From NCBI RefSeq assembly GCF_004117935.1, contig NZ_SDOY01000119.1, positions 1 to 64,000 on the forward strand: a stretch of DNA of 64,000 bases, written 5' to 3'. The translations under genes were made by a program, and so were the position numbers. The DNA comes from Streptomyces roseicoloratus (GTDB taxonomy: Bacteria > Actinomycetota > Actinomycetes > Streptomycetales > Streptomycetaceae). The notes beneath the pieces were generated by a model. That model was given only the letters and a program-made list of their open reading frames with translations, had not been told where the DNA came from and did no database searches. Positions 1 through 7,900 of this stretch are shown one piece after another; position 1 is the stretch's first letter, and every line of letters begins with the position of its first letter.

Positions 1-1091
1 TGCGAGCCGCAGCCCGCGCCCGCCTCCGTGCCCGCGTGCGAGCCGCAGCCACCGCCCGCCGCGGCGGCAGCGGCGGCGGCGAGGTCCGCGCGGTGCGCCG
101 GGAGCGTCGTGGTGCCCGTGCCCTCCACCTCGAAGCCGGCGTCCGCGATCATCTCCAGGTCGGCCTTGCCGGCCTGGCCCTCGCTGGTGAGGTAGTCGCC
201 GAGGAAGATCGAGTTGGCGATGTTCAGCGCCAGCGGCTGCATCGTGCGCAGGTGGACCTCACGGCCGCCCGCGATCCGCACCTCGACGTCCGGGCAGACG
301 AACCGCACCATCGCGAGGATCCGCAGACAGCGCTGCGGCGTGAGGTTCCACTCCTTGGCGAGCGGGGTGCCCTCGAACGGGATGAGGAAGTTGACCGGCA
401 CCGAGTCCGAGTCGAGCTCGCGCAGCGCGAACACCACGTCGACCAGGTCCTCGTCGGTCTCGCCCATGCCCGCGATGAGGCCCGAGCAGGCGGACAGGCC
501 GGCGCCGTGCGCCTTCTGCACCGTGTCCACCCGGTCCGCGTAGGTGTGGGTGGTGGTGATCTCCCCGTACGTCCCCTCGGACGTGTTGAGGTTGTGGTTG
601 TACGCGTCGGCGCCGGCTTCCTTCAGCCGCTCCGCCTGACCGTCGGAGAGCAAACCGAGGCAGGCGCAGACCTCCACGCCCTCGTTCTGCTCCTTGATCG
701 CCTCGATGGTCTTGCCGACCCGCTCGACGTCCCGGTCCGTCGGGCCCCGGCCGCTCGCCACCAGGCAGACCCGCTTGGCGCCGCCGGCGACACCGGCCGC
801 CGCGGCGGCCGAGGCCTCGTCGGGCTTGAGCCAGGAGTACTTGAGGATCCCGGCCGTGGAGCCGAGGCGCTGCGAACAGTAGGAGCAGTCCTCGGGGCAG
901 AGCCCGGACTTCAGATTGACGAGATAGTTGAGCTTCACCCGTCGCCCGAACCAATGACGGCGCACCTTGCCGGCCGCGCTCACCACATCGAGCAGGTCGT
1001 CGTCGGAGGTCGCCAGCACGGCGAGCGCTTCTTCACGGGTCGGCGACTCGCGCCGCAGCCCCTTCTCCACCAGCGTGTTCAGCAGGTCCAT
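1..1091 (-). CDS. bioB: Biotin synthase (partial, C-terminus beyond the left edge)
   Basis: Radical-SAM enzyme that inserts sulfur into dethiobiotin, the last step of biotin synthesis. The frame starts at ATG 1089-1091 (MDLLNTLVEKGLRRES) and stays open to the left edge, so the stop codon is not in the window. The signature cysteines CPEDCSYCSQR are read at about 870-905 and bind the radical-SAM 4Fe-4S cluster. The C-terminal end visible here is an Ala/Gly run followed by GGGCGSHAGTEAGAGCGS, a low-complexity Cys/Gly tail of the kind I recall on Streptomyces BioB. It is divergent from bioF with a 142-nt shared control region, so both are probably regulated together. The identification is secure; only the true end is unknown. 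Confidence 0.95.
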   Translation of the reverse strand, partial: MDLLNTLVEKGLRRESPTREEALAVLATSDDDLLDVVSAAGKVRRHWFGRRVKLNYLVNLKSGLCPEDCSYCSQRLGSTAGILKYSWLKPDEASAAAAAGVAGGAKRVCLVASGRGPTDRDVERVGKTIEAIKEQNEGVEVCACLGLLSDGQAERLKEAGADAYNHNLNTSEGTYGEITTTHTYADRVDTVQKAHGAGLSACSGLIAGMGETDEDLVDVVFALRELDSDSVPVNFLIPFEGTPLAKEWNLTPQRCLRILAMVRFVCPDVEVRIAGGREVHLRTMQPLALNIANSIFLGDYLTSEGQAGKADLEMIADAGFEVEGTGTTTLPAHRADLAAAAAAAAGGGCGSHAGTEAGAGCGS

Positions 1092-1141
1092 AAGGGCTGA
1101 TCCTGGCCTACGGCACGGCCTGCGGCCAAGGAGGATCCGAA

Positions 1142-1157
1142 CAAACGCCGTCGTTTG
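1142..1157. promoter_or_regulatory. Inverted repeat in the divergent bioB/bioF control region
   Basis: CAAACG-CCGT-CGTTTG is a perfect 6-bp inverted repeat in the middle of the intergenic region. A second imperfect symmetry, GGTGTG-N8-CACACC, follows at 1159-1178. TAGGGT at 1200-1205 fits a -10 box for bioF, and AAAGGA at about 1221 is its ribosome site. The position suits an operator for a biotin repressor (BirA or BioQ type), but no regulator gene is present to confirm this. Confidence 0.4.
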
Positions 1158-1233
1158 AGGTGTGTGTATGGCCACACCCTGACCTCGGCCGGATCCGGTT
1201 AGGGTCTGTGCGCTGCCTACAAAAGGATCCGTC

Positions 1234-2565
1234 ATGCCGCCGTACGCCGAGGACCCGCAGGACGTGTCGGCCCCGAAGGGGGTCGCGGAGCGCGGCGGGG
1301 ACGCGGACCCGGGTGAGACCACGGTCCTCGGCGAGGCCGCGGACCCGAGCGGGCGAGGCGCGGACCCGGAGGCCCGCCGGGAGGCCTTCGGCTGGACCGA
1401 GGACGCCGCGCTCCGGCGCGCCGAGGCGGGGCTGGTGCGGACCCTGCGCCCGCGCGCCGCCACGTCCGACCTCCTCGACCTCGCGAGCAACGACTACCTC
1501 GGCCTGACCCACCGCGCCGAGATCACCGAGGCGGCGGCCGAGGCCGCCCGCCGTTGGGGTGCGGGTTCCACCGGCTCCCGGCTCGTCACCGGCACGACCC
1601 GGCTGCACACCCGCCTGGAACACGAACTCGCCGAGTTCTGCGGCTTCGAGGCGGCGCTGGTCTTCTCCTCCGGCTACACCGCGAACCTTGCCGTGCTCAC
1701 CGCGCTGTCCGCACGCGACGGGCTGATCGTCTCCGACGCCGGCAACCACGCCTCGATCGTCGACGGCTGTCGCCTGTCCCGGGCCGAGACGGCGGTCGTC
1801 CCGCACGCCGAGCCGGCGGCCGTGGCCAAGACCCTGGCCGCGCGGCCGGGCCGCCGGGCGCTCGTCGTGAGCGACTCCGTCTTCTCGGTGGACGGCGACA
1901 AGGCGCCGCTCGCCGGGCTCGCGGCCGCCTGCCGGGAGCACGCGGCGGGCCTGGTCGTGGACGACGCCCACGGCTTCGGCGTGCTCGGCGACGGCGGCCG
2001 CGGCGCGGTCCACGAGGCGGGGCTCGCCGGCGACCCCGACGTGGTCGCGACGCTCACCCTCTCCAAGTCCCTGGGCAGCCAGGGCGGTGCGGTGCTCGGC
2101 CCGGCACGGGTGATCGAGCACCTGGTCAACGCCGCCCGCACCTTCATCTTCGACACCGGACTCGCGCCCGCCGCCGCGGGCGGCGCGCTCGCGAGCCTCC
2201 GCCTGATCGCGGCCGAACCGGCCCTCGCGGCCCGGGCCCGTACCGTGGCGAGCACCCTCCACCGCCTGCTCACCGACGCCGGCCTCGCCGCCGTACGCCC
2301 GGACGCGGCCGTGGTGTCGGTGCGGGCGCCGGGACCGAGCGAGGCGCTGCGTTGGGCCGCCGACTGCCGGGAACTGGGTCTCGGCGTGGGCTGCTTCCGG
2401 CCGCCGTCGGTGCCGGACGGCGTCTCCCGGCTGCGCCTGACGGCGCGCGCGGACCTCACGGACGCGGAGATCGAGCGCGCCGTGGCGACGATCGTCCGCA
2501 CCGCACCGGCCGGCGCGGTGGGAACCGGGGCCTCCACGACGGCCGCCGCCCGGACGACGGTCTGA
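1234..2565 (+). CDS. bioF: 8-amino-7-oxononanoate synthase
   Basis: PLP-dependent alpha-oxoamine synthase that condenses pimeloyl-ACP/CoA with L-alanine, the first committed step of biotin ring assembly. Visible family features are DLASNDYLGL (about 89-98), GSTGSRLVTGT, FSSGYTAN, the His of GNHASIVDG, VVDDAHGFGVLG, and the PLP-binding Lys278 in TLSKSLGSQGG. The protein is 443 residues, about 50 longer than usual, because residues 1-50 are an acidic, Gly/Pro-rich extension before the normal start AFGWTEDAALRRAEAGLVRTLRPR. No closer start codon with a ribosome site was found, and AAAGGA lies 7 nt before ATG 1234, so I keep that start. It is divergent from bioB. Confidence 0.95.
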   Translation: MPPYAEDPQDVSAPKGVAERGGDADPGETTVLGEAADPSGRGADPEARREAFGWTEDAALRRAEAGLVRTLRPRAATSDLLDLASNDYLGLTHRAEITEAAAEAARRWGAGSTGSRLVTGTTRLHTRLEHELAEFCGFEAALVFSSGYTANLAVLTALSARDGLIVSDAGNHASIVDGCRLSRAETAVVPHAEPAAVAKTLAARPGRRALVVSDSVFSVDGDKAPLAGLAAACREHAAGLVVDDAHGFGVLGDGGRGAVHEAGLAGDPDVVATLTLSKSLGSQGGAVLGPARVIEHLVNAARTFIFDTGLAPAAAGGALASLRLIAAEPALAARARTVASTLHRLLTDAGLAAVRPDAAVVSVRAPGPSEALRWAADCRELGLGVGCFRPPSVPDGVSRLRLTARADLTDAEIERAVATIVRTAPAGAVGTGASTTAAARTTV

Positions 2566-2608
2566 CGGCCGATCACGCGGTGTCAGTGCCGCTCGCTATG
2601 TTGATCAC

Positions 2609-3220
2609 ATGAGTTCTTCCCTGAGCGTGTACCTGATCGACCCCAAGGCGGCGCGGGCCCTCGTCGGTTCCGGCGACGAGCAGTTGCTCGAGATCATCCG
2701 CGACCGCTTCGCCGATCGGCTCGCGCACGACGACGACTGGTTCTCCTCCGCGATCAAGGACGGGGCCCCCACCGCGTACGAGGCGCTGCGCACCGTCGTG
2801 CACGGCGGTCCGTACGAAGCACAGCGGCACCATGCCTTCCAGTACGGCTACGCCTACGAGCGGCTGTGCTCGCTGACCGGCTCCTTCCTCGACAACTCCT
2901 CCTTCTCGCCGTTCCGGGGCGACTGGCTGGAGATGGTGGACGAGGGGCTGAAGGCCCTGCGGATCACCGCGGTCTCGGTGGCGGAGCTCGGCTACTACGG
3001 CGGGTTCCCCGACGGGCTGCCGACCTACGACCTGCCGCGGTGCGGCGAGTGGACGCACGAGGAGTGCCTGGCGGCGCTGGAGCAGTTCGAGCGGACGAAG
3101 GCGGACGGCCACGCGCCGCCGCTCGACCGGGAGGTCGTCGACGCGGTCATGGACGTCATGGGCTGGCTCCGCCACGTGGAGTCCCGCCCTGGGTTCGGCG
3201 TCATCGGCTTCGTCTCGTAG
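2609..3220 (+). CDS. Hypothetical protein (DUF7691-like)
   Basis: A 203-residue cytoplasmic protein with good Streptomyces codon use, no signal peptide and no membrane span. It begins MSSSLSVYLIDPKAARALVGSGDEQLLE and is rich in acidic and aromatic residues. From memory it resembles a small actinobacterial family now called DUF7691, but no function is known. There is no ribosome site before ATG 2609; TATGTT at 2597-2602 sits 6 nt upstream and would fit a -10 box for a leaderless transcript. It follows bioF by 43 nt but is probably transcribed from its own promoter. The coding call is firm, the family label tentative. Confidence 0.8.
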   Translation: MSSSLSVYLIDPKAARALVGSGDEQLLEIIRDRFADRLAHDDDWFSSAIKDGAPTAYEALRTVVHGGPYEAQRHHAFQYGYAYERLCSLTGSFLDNSSFSPFRGDWLEMVDEGLKALRITAVSVAELGYYGGFPDGLPTYDLPRCGEWTHEECLAALEQFERTKADGHAPPLDREVVDAVMDVMGWLRHVESRPGFGVIGFVS

Positions 3221-3240
3221 CCGGTCCCGTCGCCCAGCCG

Positions 3241-3324
<84 letters not shown>

Positions 3325-3406
3325 GTGGCCGCGGCTCGGTGCGTGGGGCGCGCGTCGGTGGTGTTCCGCAACCGTTCGCGCCCCCGCGCTCGTCCTACAC
3401 CGCACC

Positions 3407-4240
3407 ATGATCAGCCTCAGCGGACCGTTCACCGAAAACCTGACCTCGGCCTTCCGTCGGCTGCTCGCCTTCGCCTGGACGCAGACGCGTGCCTGCGCCT
3501 TCGCGATCGCGCTGCTGTCCGGCGTGGCGGCGTCCACCCTGCTCACGGGCCTCCCGGTGGCCCGATACGACCTGCTCGTCGCGTACGGCGTGCTGCTCAC
3601 CCTGGTCTTCTGGCTGCGTGGCTGGGAGAGCGGGCGGGACGTCGCCGTGATCGGGGTCTGTCATGTCATCGGCCTGGCCTTCGAGCTCGTGAAGGTCTCC
3701 CTCGGCTCGTGGAGCTATCCGGAGCCGGCCGTGCTGAAGTTCGCCGGAGTGCCGCTGTACGGAGGGTTCCTCTACGCGGCCGTCGGCAGCTACGTCTGCC
3801 GCGCCTGGCGCCTCTTCGACCTGGAACTGGTCCGCTACCGGCCCAGGTCGGTCGCCGTGGTGGCCGCGGCGATCTACGTCAACTTCTTCACCCACCACTG
3901 GCTGCCGGACGTCCGCTGGCCGCTGGCCGTCCTGCTCCTGGCCGTGACGGCGGGCACCTCGGCGCACTTCACGGTGCGCGGAGCGCGCCTGCGCATGCCG
4001 CTGGCGCTGTCGTTCGTCCTGATCGGCTTCTTCCTGTGGGTGGCGGAGAACCTCGCCACCTACGTGGGCGCCTGGCGCTATCCGTACCAGATGAACGGCT
4101 GGGAGCCGGTCGGCGTGGAGAAGTTCGGTGCCTGGTCCCTGCTGATCAGCATCACCGTCGTGCTGGTGGCGACCGCCCGCCGCGCCGGCCGACACCGGCG
4201 TCCCGAACCGTCCGTGCCCACGCGGCCCGACCCTTCCTGA
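3407..4240 (+). CDS. DUF817 family integral membrane protein
   Basis: A 277-residue polytopic membrane protein with about seven or eight hydrophobic segments. It shows the conserved block I associate with DUF817: GLAFELVKVSLGSWSYPEP, VPLYGGFLYAAVGSYVCRAW, YVNFFTHHWLPD and WVAENLATYVGAW. No biochemical role is established for the family. ATG 3407 is the only start that preserves the whole conserved core. The C-terminus is Arg-rich and probably cytoplasmic. It stands alone between the hexanucleotide repeat and an ATPase gene, so the context gives no functional clue. Confidence 0.85.
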   Translation: MISLSGPFTENLTSAFRRLLAFAWTQTRACAFAIALLSGVAASTLLTGLPVARYDLLVAYGVLLTLVFWLRGWESGRDVAVIGVCHVIGLAFELVKVSLGSWSYPEPAVLKFAGVPLYGGFLYAAVGSYVCRAWRLFDLELVRYRPRSVAVVAAAIYVNFFTHHWLPDVRWPLAVLLLAVTAGTSAHFTVRGARLRMPLALSFVLIGFFLWVAENLATYVGAWRYPYQMNGWEPVGVEKFGAWSLLISITVVLVATARRAGRHRRPEPSVPTRPDPS

Positions 4241-4409
4241 CCGCGACCGGCTGGCCCTGCCGAATCCGCTCGCCCGTCGCACGGTTCACTGTTTCGGGCG
4301 ACAGATGTCCGTATATCTGGCGGAACGCCGCCCGCCGCGGCGGCATCGGTGGCAGGCTGACGCGCAGTGCAATCCGGGCGGGACCCGGTGGGAAAGGGAC
4401 GGCGTCGCC

Positions 4410-4841
4410 ATGGCAGACCACCAGGAAGCAACCGTCACGCTGCCGAGCGATCCCGCGTCGGTCTCCGCCGCTCGGAAACACGTCGCCGACGTGCTGTCGT
4501 CCTGGGGCCTCGACGACGCGAGCGACATGGCGGACACGGTCCGGCTGGTCGTCTCCGAGCTGGCGACCAACGCCGTGCAGCACACGTTCGGCCAGTCGCC
4601 GACCTTCACGGTCGACGTCCGCCTGGAACGGGACGAGCAGCTGCGCATCGGCGTGACCGACAGCCATCCGCGGTGGCCGCAGCGCCTGCCCGCCGCCGTG
4701 CAGCAGGACAACGGGCGGGGGATGGTCATCATCCGCTACCTGGCCGCGGAGGCGGGGGGCCGCCTCTCGGTGACCCCCACGCCGCAGGGCGGCAAGACGG
4801 TCTGGATCGCCCTGCCGTGGCCGGTGGCGGTGCCGCACTAG
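4410..4841 (+). CDS. ATP-binding protein of the RsbW/SpoIIAB-like anti-sigma kinase family
   Basis: A small GHKL (HATPase_c) protein of 143 residues. It contains an N-box, VVSELATNAVQH, a D-box-like segment IGVTDSHPRWPQ, and the G-box DNGRGMVIIRYLA. In Streptomyces such stand-alone ATPases phosphorylate or bind anti-anti-sigma factors; dozens of paralogues exist and most lack known partners. A longer frame starts at 4305, but its first 35 residues look unlike protein and GGAAAGGGA lies at a good distance before ATG 4410, so I use that start. No sigma factor or STAS partner is adjacent. Family confident, target unknown. Confidence 0.85.
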   Translation: MADHQEATVTLPSDPASVSAARKHVADVLSSWGLDDASDMADTVRLVVSELATNAVQHTFGQSPTFTVDVRLERDEQLRIGVTDSHPRWPQRLPAAVQQDNGRGMVIIRYLAAEAGGRLSVTPTPQGGKTVWIALPWPVAVPH

Positions 4842-5093
4842 GGGGTCTGAAACCCCCACGGCGCCGCCCGGCGTCGGTCGGTCGCCGTTCAGGGCCGCCG
4901 CGGGCCGGCCTGACCGGCGGGGAGCGGCCGGGAGGAGGGGGGACGGGGCGCCTCCGGCGCTCCTCCCGGCTTCGGCAGGGCCGTATCGGGCCGTGCGGGT
5001 CGTGCGCGTCCTGCGGGCCGTGCGGGTACTGCGGGCCCGTGCCGGCTCGGTGGATCCTGCGGGCCCGCTACGAGCCCTGGACGTGCCGGCGGG
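4842..5093. other. Non-coding G+C-rich stretch with short direct repeats
   Basis: This convergent gap between the ATPase gene and the NlpC/P60 gene has no credible gene. From about 4975 to 5045 it carries imperfect direct repeats of the type GGGCCGTGCGGGT and GTCCTGCGGGCC. Nothing else was recognised. Confidence 0.5.
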
Positions 5094-5570
5094 TCAGCGG
5101 ACCCGGCCGTACAGGACCTTCGAGGACCAGATCTTGTCGAGCTTCACCCACGAACCGGTCTTCGGTGAGTGCCAGATCTTGTTGTTACCCGCGTAGATTC
5201 CGACGTGGTAGACCCTTCCGCCGGAATGGAAGAAGACCAGGTCCCCCTTCTGCCGGCTGGACGCCGAGACGTGCCGGGTCTTGTTGTACTGCTGCTGCGC
5301 CGTGCGCGGCAGTGTCTTGCCCGCCTTCTTGTACGAGTAGAGCGTGAGGCCCGAGCAGTCGAACCTGCTGGGACCCGCCGAGCCGTACTTGTAGGGCGAT
5401 CCCTTCTTCGAGGCGGCGACGCTCAGCGCCGTGTTCGCGTGGGACGTCGCGGCCTGGGCCTCCGATGCCGCTCCTGGGGCGAGCAGCGTGCCGCCGACGG
5501 CGGCGAGGGTGAGAGCCGAGACGGCTCCGGCCCGGGACAGCAGGGACGGGACATGAATCTGCGCAGTCAT
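5094..5570 (-). CDS. Secreted NlpC/P60 peptidoglycan hydrolase
   Basis: A 158-residue secreted endopeptidase expected to cut gamma-D-Glu to diaminopimelate bonds in wall peptides. Residues 1-41 form a signal peptide (MTAQIHVPSLLSRAGAVSAL, then an Ala-rich hydrophobic run ending near EAQA-ATSHAN). The NlpC/P60 domain follows, with catalytic Cys72 in RFDCSGLTLYSY, His122 in VYHVGIYAG and third polar residue His134 in WHSPKTG. The open frame extends upstream to 5825, but that part is the leader RNA; ATG 5568-5570 is the start that gives a clean signal peptide. A ydaO riboswitch precedes it, as is common for Streptomyces wall hydrolases. Confidence 0.92.
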   Translation of the reverse strand: MTAQIHVPSLLSRAGAVSALTLAAVGGTLLAPGAASEAQAATSHANTALSVAASKKGSPYKYGSAGPSRFDCSGLTLYSYKKAGKTLPRTAQQQYNKTRHVSASSRQKGDLVFFHSGGRVYHVGIYAGNNKIWHSPKTGSWVKLDKIWSSKVLYGRVR

Positions 5571-5587
5571 GCGCAACCCTTCGTCAG

Positions 5588-5770
5588 CCGCCTGTGAAGG
5601 ATGACCTGTCGGGTTCGGGCAGGCGAAGATGCCCGGCCGCTCGCGCGGCTTCACCCCGAGGAACGTCCCCACTGCTCGGACGTCCCGTGTTGCTCGGGTC
5701 CTCCACTCCTGCCGATCCACTCCTGTCGACCAGACGTCCGGAACGGCGGCAGGACTCGGCGTCCGCCCGG
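5588..5770 (-). promoter_or_regulatory. ydaO/yuaA-type c-di-AMP riboswitch
   Basis: On the minus strand, upstream of the NlpC/P60 gene, the 3' part CCGAACCCGACAGGTCATCC then TTCACAGGCGG (5588-5619) matches the highly conserved ydaO block CCGAANCCGACAGCTNACCTCGNAGGCG. The preceding GGGGTGAAGCC (about 5640-5655) matches the GGGUGAAUCC element, and GAGGACCCGAGCA (about 5690-5705) fits the upstream GGGGACCC element. c-di-AMP riboswitches are OFF switches for wall hydrolase genes in Streptomyces and bacilli. The 5' boundary is approximate; a covariance-model search would fix it. Confidence 0.85.
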
Positions 5771-5779
5771 ACCGCCCCG

Positions 5780-6086
5780 CCTCGGTTGGCGGGGGCTTGT
5801 CGTCGACAGGGATCTTGACCCACATCCCGACCGAAATCCGAGCTGAAACGGCGATATGTGAGGCTCCTCACGACTGATCCATACGGGTGGACAGTCAGGT
5901 TTCGGGATCTTCGGAGGTTTGGCCGACGAGCTTTTCACCAGCAAGGAAGCGTTCGATTCCGCCAGATGCGTACACCTGTTGCGCAACCCACCTGAGCTCT
6001 ATGTCGATTCGTCTCCTACGCCGAACGAGGGAGCGATTCTGCGGTACGCGTGCCCCGACTGGCCCTCGACACGACACGCGTTCGTG
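5780..6086. other. Intergenic stretch without a convincing gene
   Basis: Somewhat lower G+C than its surroundings. It should hold the promoter of the ydaO-NlpC/P60 transcript. Two overlapping frames exist, a 60-codon one on the minus strand (5895-6077) and a 77-codon one on the plus strand (5919-6152), but neither has a ribosome site or third-position G+C bias, so I call neither. Confidence 0.5.
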
Positions 6087-6392
6087 TCAACTCGCCTGCT
6101 CCTCGCGGACGGTGACCCTGGCCGATCTCCGTTCGCCGTCCAACACCCTTAGCGCACGCGCCAATGTGGCCGCGTGGACCTCGCTCTCGCCCCGCAGGTG
6201 CATGAGCGTCAGCGCGTCCCGGAGTGCCGTCGCCCGCCCGACCAGGGCCTGGGCCGCGCGCAGCGCCCCATAAGTATGCGAGGTCCTGGATGGATTGATT
6301 CGCCCGAGCAGGTCGACGACTTCGAGGTACGCGTCCACGAACTCGCCCTCGGCGCGCGTCAGTGAGGGCAGCGGAGGCGGTTCGGGCACCAC
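6087..6392 (-). CDS. Small hypothetical protein downstream of the ClpP-like gene
   Basis: A 101-residue protein beginning at GTG 6390-6392 (VVPEPPPLPSLTRAEGEFVD). It lies 7 nt after the stop codon of the ClpP-like gene, and that gene's last codons (GGGGAGCGG) supply its ribosome site, so the two are almost certainly co-translated. After a Pro-rich N-terminus the rest is predicted mostly helical (DAYLEVVDLLGRIN, GALRAAQALVGRATALRDAL, HAATLARALRVLDGERR). No known domain was recognised. A role as adaptor or partner of the ClpP-like protein is inference from operon position only. Confidence 0.7.
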   Translation of the reverse strand: MVPEPPPLPSLTRAEGEFVDAYLEVVDLLGRINPSRTSHTYGALRAAQALVGRATALRDALTLMHLRGESEVHAATLARALRVLDGERRSARVTVREEQAS

Positions 6393-6399
6393 GGCGGAC

Positions 6400-7056
6400 T
6401 CACCGCTCCCCGTGGCCGGCGGACGAGCGGCGGTTGTGGACGACGTGGTCCACCAGGCCGTACGCAAGCGCCGCAGGAGCGTCGAGCACCGTCGTGCGGT
6501 CGATGTCGGCGTCGACGCGGGAACGGTCCCGGCCGGTGTGCTCGGCGAGCAGATCCGCGACGAGTTCCCGCTGCCGCAGCAATTCCCGGGCCTGGATGCC
6601 GAGATCGCTGGGCTGACCCCGCAACGGCTCGCCGAGCTCGGGCTGCTGGAGCACGACGCGGGCGCCCGGCAGGGCCATCCGGTGGCCGGGCGAGCCGGCG
6701 GCGAGGAGCACCGCGGCGGGGCCGACGGCCTGACCGAGGCAGGTGGTCTCGACCTCGCAGGAGACCGTGCGGATGGTGTCGTAGATCGAGGTCATGGCGC
6801 TGATCGAGCCGCCGGGCGAGTTGATGTAGAGGCTGATCAGCCGCTCGGGCGCCGCGTAGTCCAGGTGGAGGAACTGGGTGATGACGTCGTTGGCCGCGGT
6901 CTCGTCGATCGGGGTGCCCAGGAAGACGATCCGCTCCTGGAGCAGCTTCGCGTAGGGGTCGAGGGTGCGGGTGCCGAAGCTCGTGCGCTCCGTGAACTCC
7001 GGAAGGACGTACCGCGTCGTGCTCCGGTCGCCGTTCTCCGTGCCGGCACCGTCCAT
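6400..7056 (-). CDS. ClpP-family protein lacking catalytic Ser and His (pseudo-protease)
   Basis: A 218-residue protein with the whole ClpP fold: INSPGG (79-83), IYDTIRTVSCEVETTCLGQA, LLAAGSPGHRMALPGARV, DLGIQARELL, LLAEHTG and LAYGLVDHV. The motif GQAASMGA that carries the catalytic Ser in active ClpP reads GQAVGPAA here (Gly112 in the Ser position). The catalytic His of IHQP is Gln137 (LQQP). Only the aligned Asp184 remains. The codons were checked directly (GTC GGC CCC; CTC CAG CAG CCC). Family knowledge says such subunits (ClpR type) assemble with active ClpP. An excellent ribosome site, AAGGAGGAG, precedes ATG 7056. It is divergent from a YefM-like antitoxin with a 56-nt shared operator region. 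Confidence 0.9.
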   Translation of the reverse strand: MDGAGTENGDRSTTRYVLPEFTERTSFGTRTLDPYAKLLQERIVFLGTPIDETAANDVITQFLHLDYAAPERLISLYINSPGGSISAMTSIYDTIRTVSCEVETTCLGQAVGPAAVLLAAGSPGHRMALPGARVVLQQPELGEPLRGQPSDLGIQARELLRQRELVADLLAEHTGRDRSRVDADIDRTTVLDAPAALAYGLVDHVVHNRRSSAGHGER

Positions 7057-7079
7057 GGTGCTCCTCCTTCTGTAAAAAA

Positions 7080-7105
7080 TGTACAGGACGTACAGCCCGT
7101 AAGAT
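7080..7105. promoter_or_regulatory. YefM-type operator and predicted leaderless -10 box
   Basis: TGTAC-AGGAC-GTACA (7080-7094) is a perfect inverted repeat whose left arm contains TGTACA, the core known for YefM operators. TAAGAT at 7100-7105 fits a -10 box placing transcription start at or beside ATG 7113. The repeat sits between the divergent ClpP-like gene and the antitoxin gene, 24 nt and 19 nt from their starts. Autoregulation by the antitoxin, with control of the ClpP-like operon, is inferred. Confidence 0.6.
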
Positions 7106-7112
7106 GGGGAGC

Positions 7113-7397
7113 ATGGCTTACGAGATTCCGGTGACGCAAGCGCGCGCAGAGCTCGCGGATCTGATCAACCGCGTCGTGTACGGCGACGAGCGCGTGGTCG
7201 TCACCCGCCACGGCAAGCCGCTCGTCGCCCTGGTCTCCGCCGCTGACCTGGAGAAACTCGAGGCGCTGCGGGAGGCGGCCGAGGAGCCGGTGATCTCTTC
7301 GGTGTCCCGTACCGGCCGTCCGGTGTCCGCTGCGGGTGAACAGCGCAGGTTCGGCATCGCCGCCCACCACCAGGACCCCGGCACCTCCCGGTCCTGA
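7113..7397 (+). CDS. Phd/YefM-family antitoxin-like DNA-binding protein, no adjacent toxin
   Basis: A 94-residue protein with the Phd/YefM N-terminal fold: MAYEIPVTQARAELADLINR, then VVVTRHGKPLVALVSAADLEKLEAL. In typical modules the C-terminal tail binds a RelE/YoeB toxin encoded just downstream. Here the tail (after about residue 60) is polar and unrelated to the usual toxin-binding helix, and the next gene is ureA, 184 nt away. An upstream ATG at 7104 is in frame, but the -10 box TAAGAT 7 nt before ATG 7113 and the lack of a properly spaced ribosome site suggest a leaderless start at 7113. Likely an autoregulatory repressor that also governs the divergent ClpP-like pair. Confidence 0.85.
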   Translation: MAYEIPVTQARAELADLINRVVYGDERVVVTRHGKPLVALVSAADLEKLEALREAAEEPVISSVSRTGRPVSAAGEQRRFGIAAHHQDPGTSRS

Positions 7398-7581
7398 CGT
7401 CCGCCCGCGCGGCCCGATGTCCACGCGGACGCAAAGCGCGAGTTAACGAGCCGGAAAAACTTCCGCCCTAACCTGCAATGTCTGACCGGCGGCCCCTTCC
7501 CGTGGCTCAACAGCATGTTGAAGATCGCTAAGGTCCGCTGCTGTCCGGGTGACACCCGGTGGACGACAGTGAGGTGGAAGC

Positions 7582-7884
<303 letters not shown>

Positions 7885-7900
7885 AGGCGGGCCGTCGCCG

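Noticed and set aside
5895..6152. Overlapping 60- and 77-codon frames on opposite strands
   Set aside because: No ribosome site, no third-position G+C bias and no recognisable similarity.
7113..7581. Classical YefM/YoeB toxin-antitoxin module
   Set aside because: No RelE/YoeB-like frame exists downstream; the next gene is ureA and the gap has no suitable frame.
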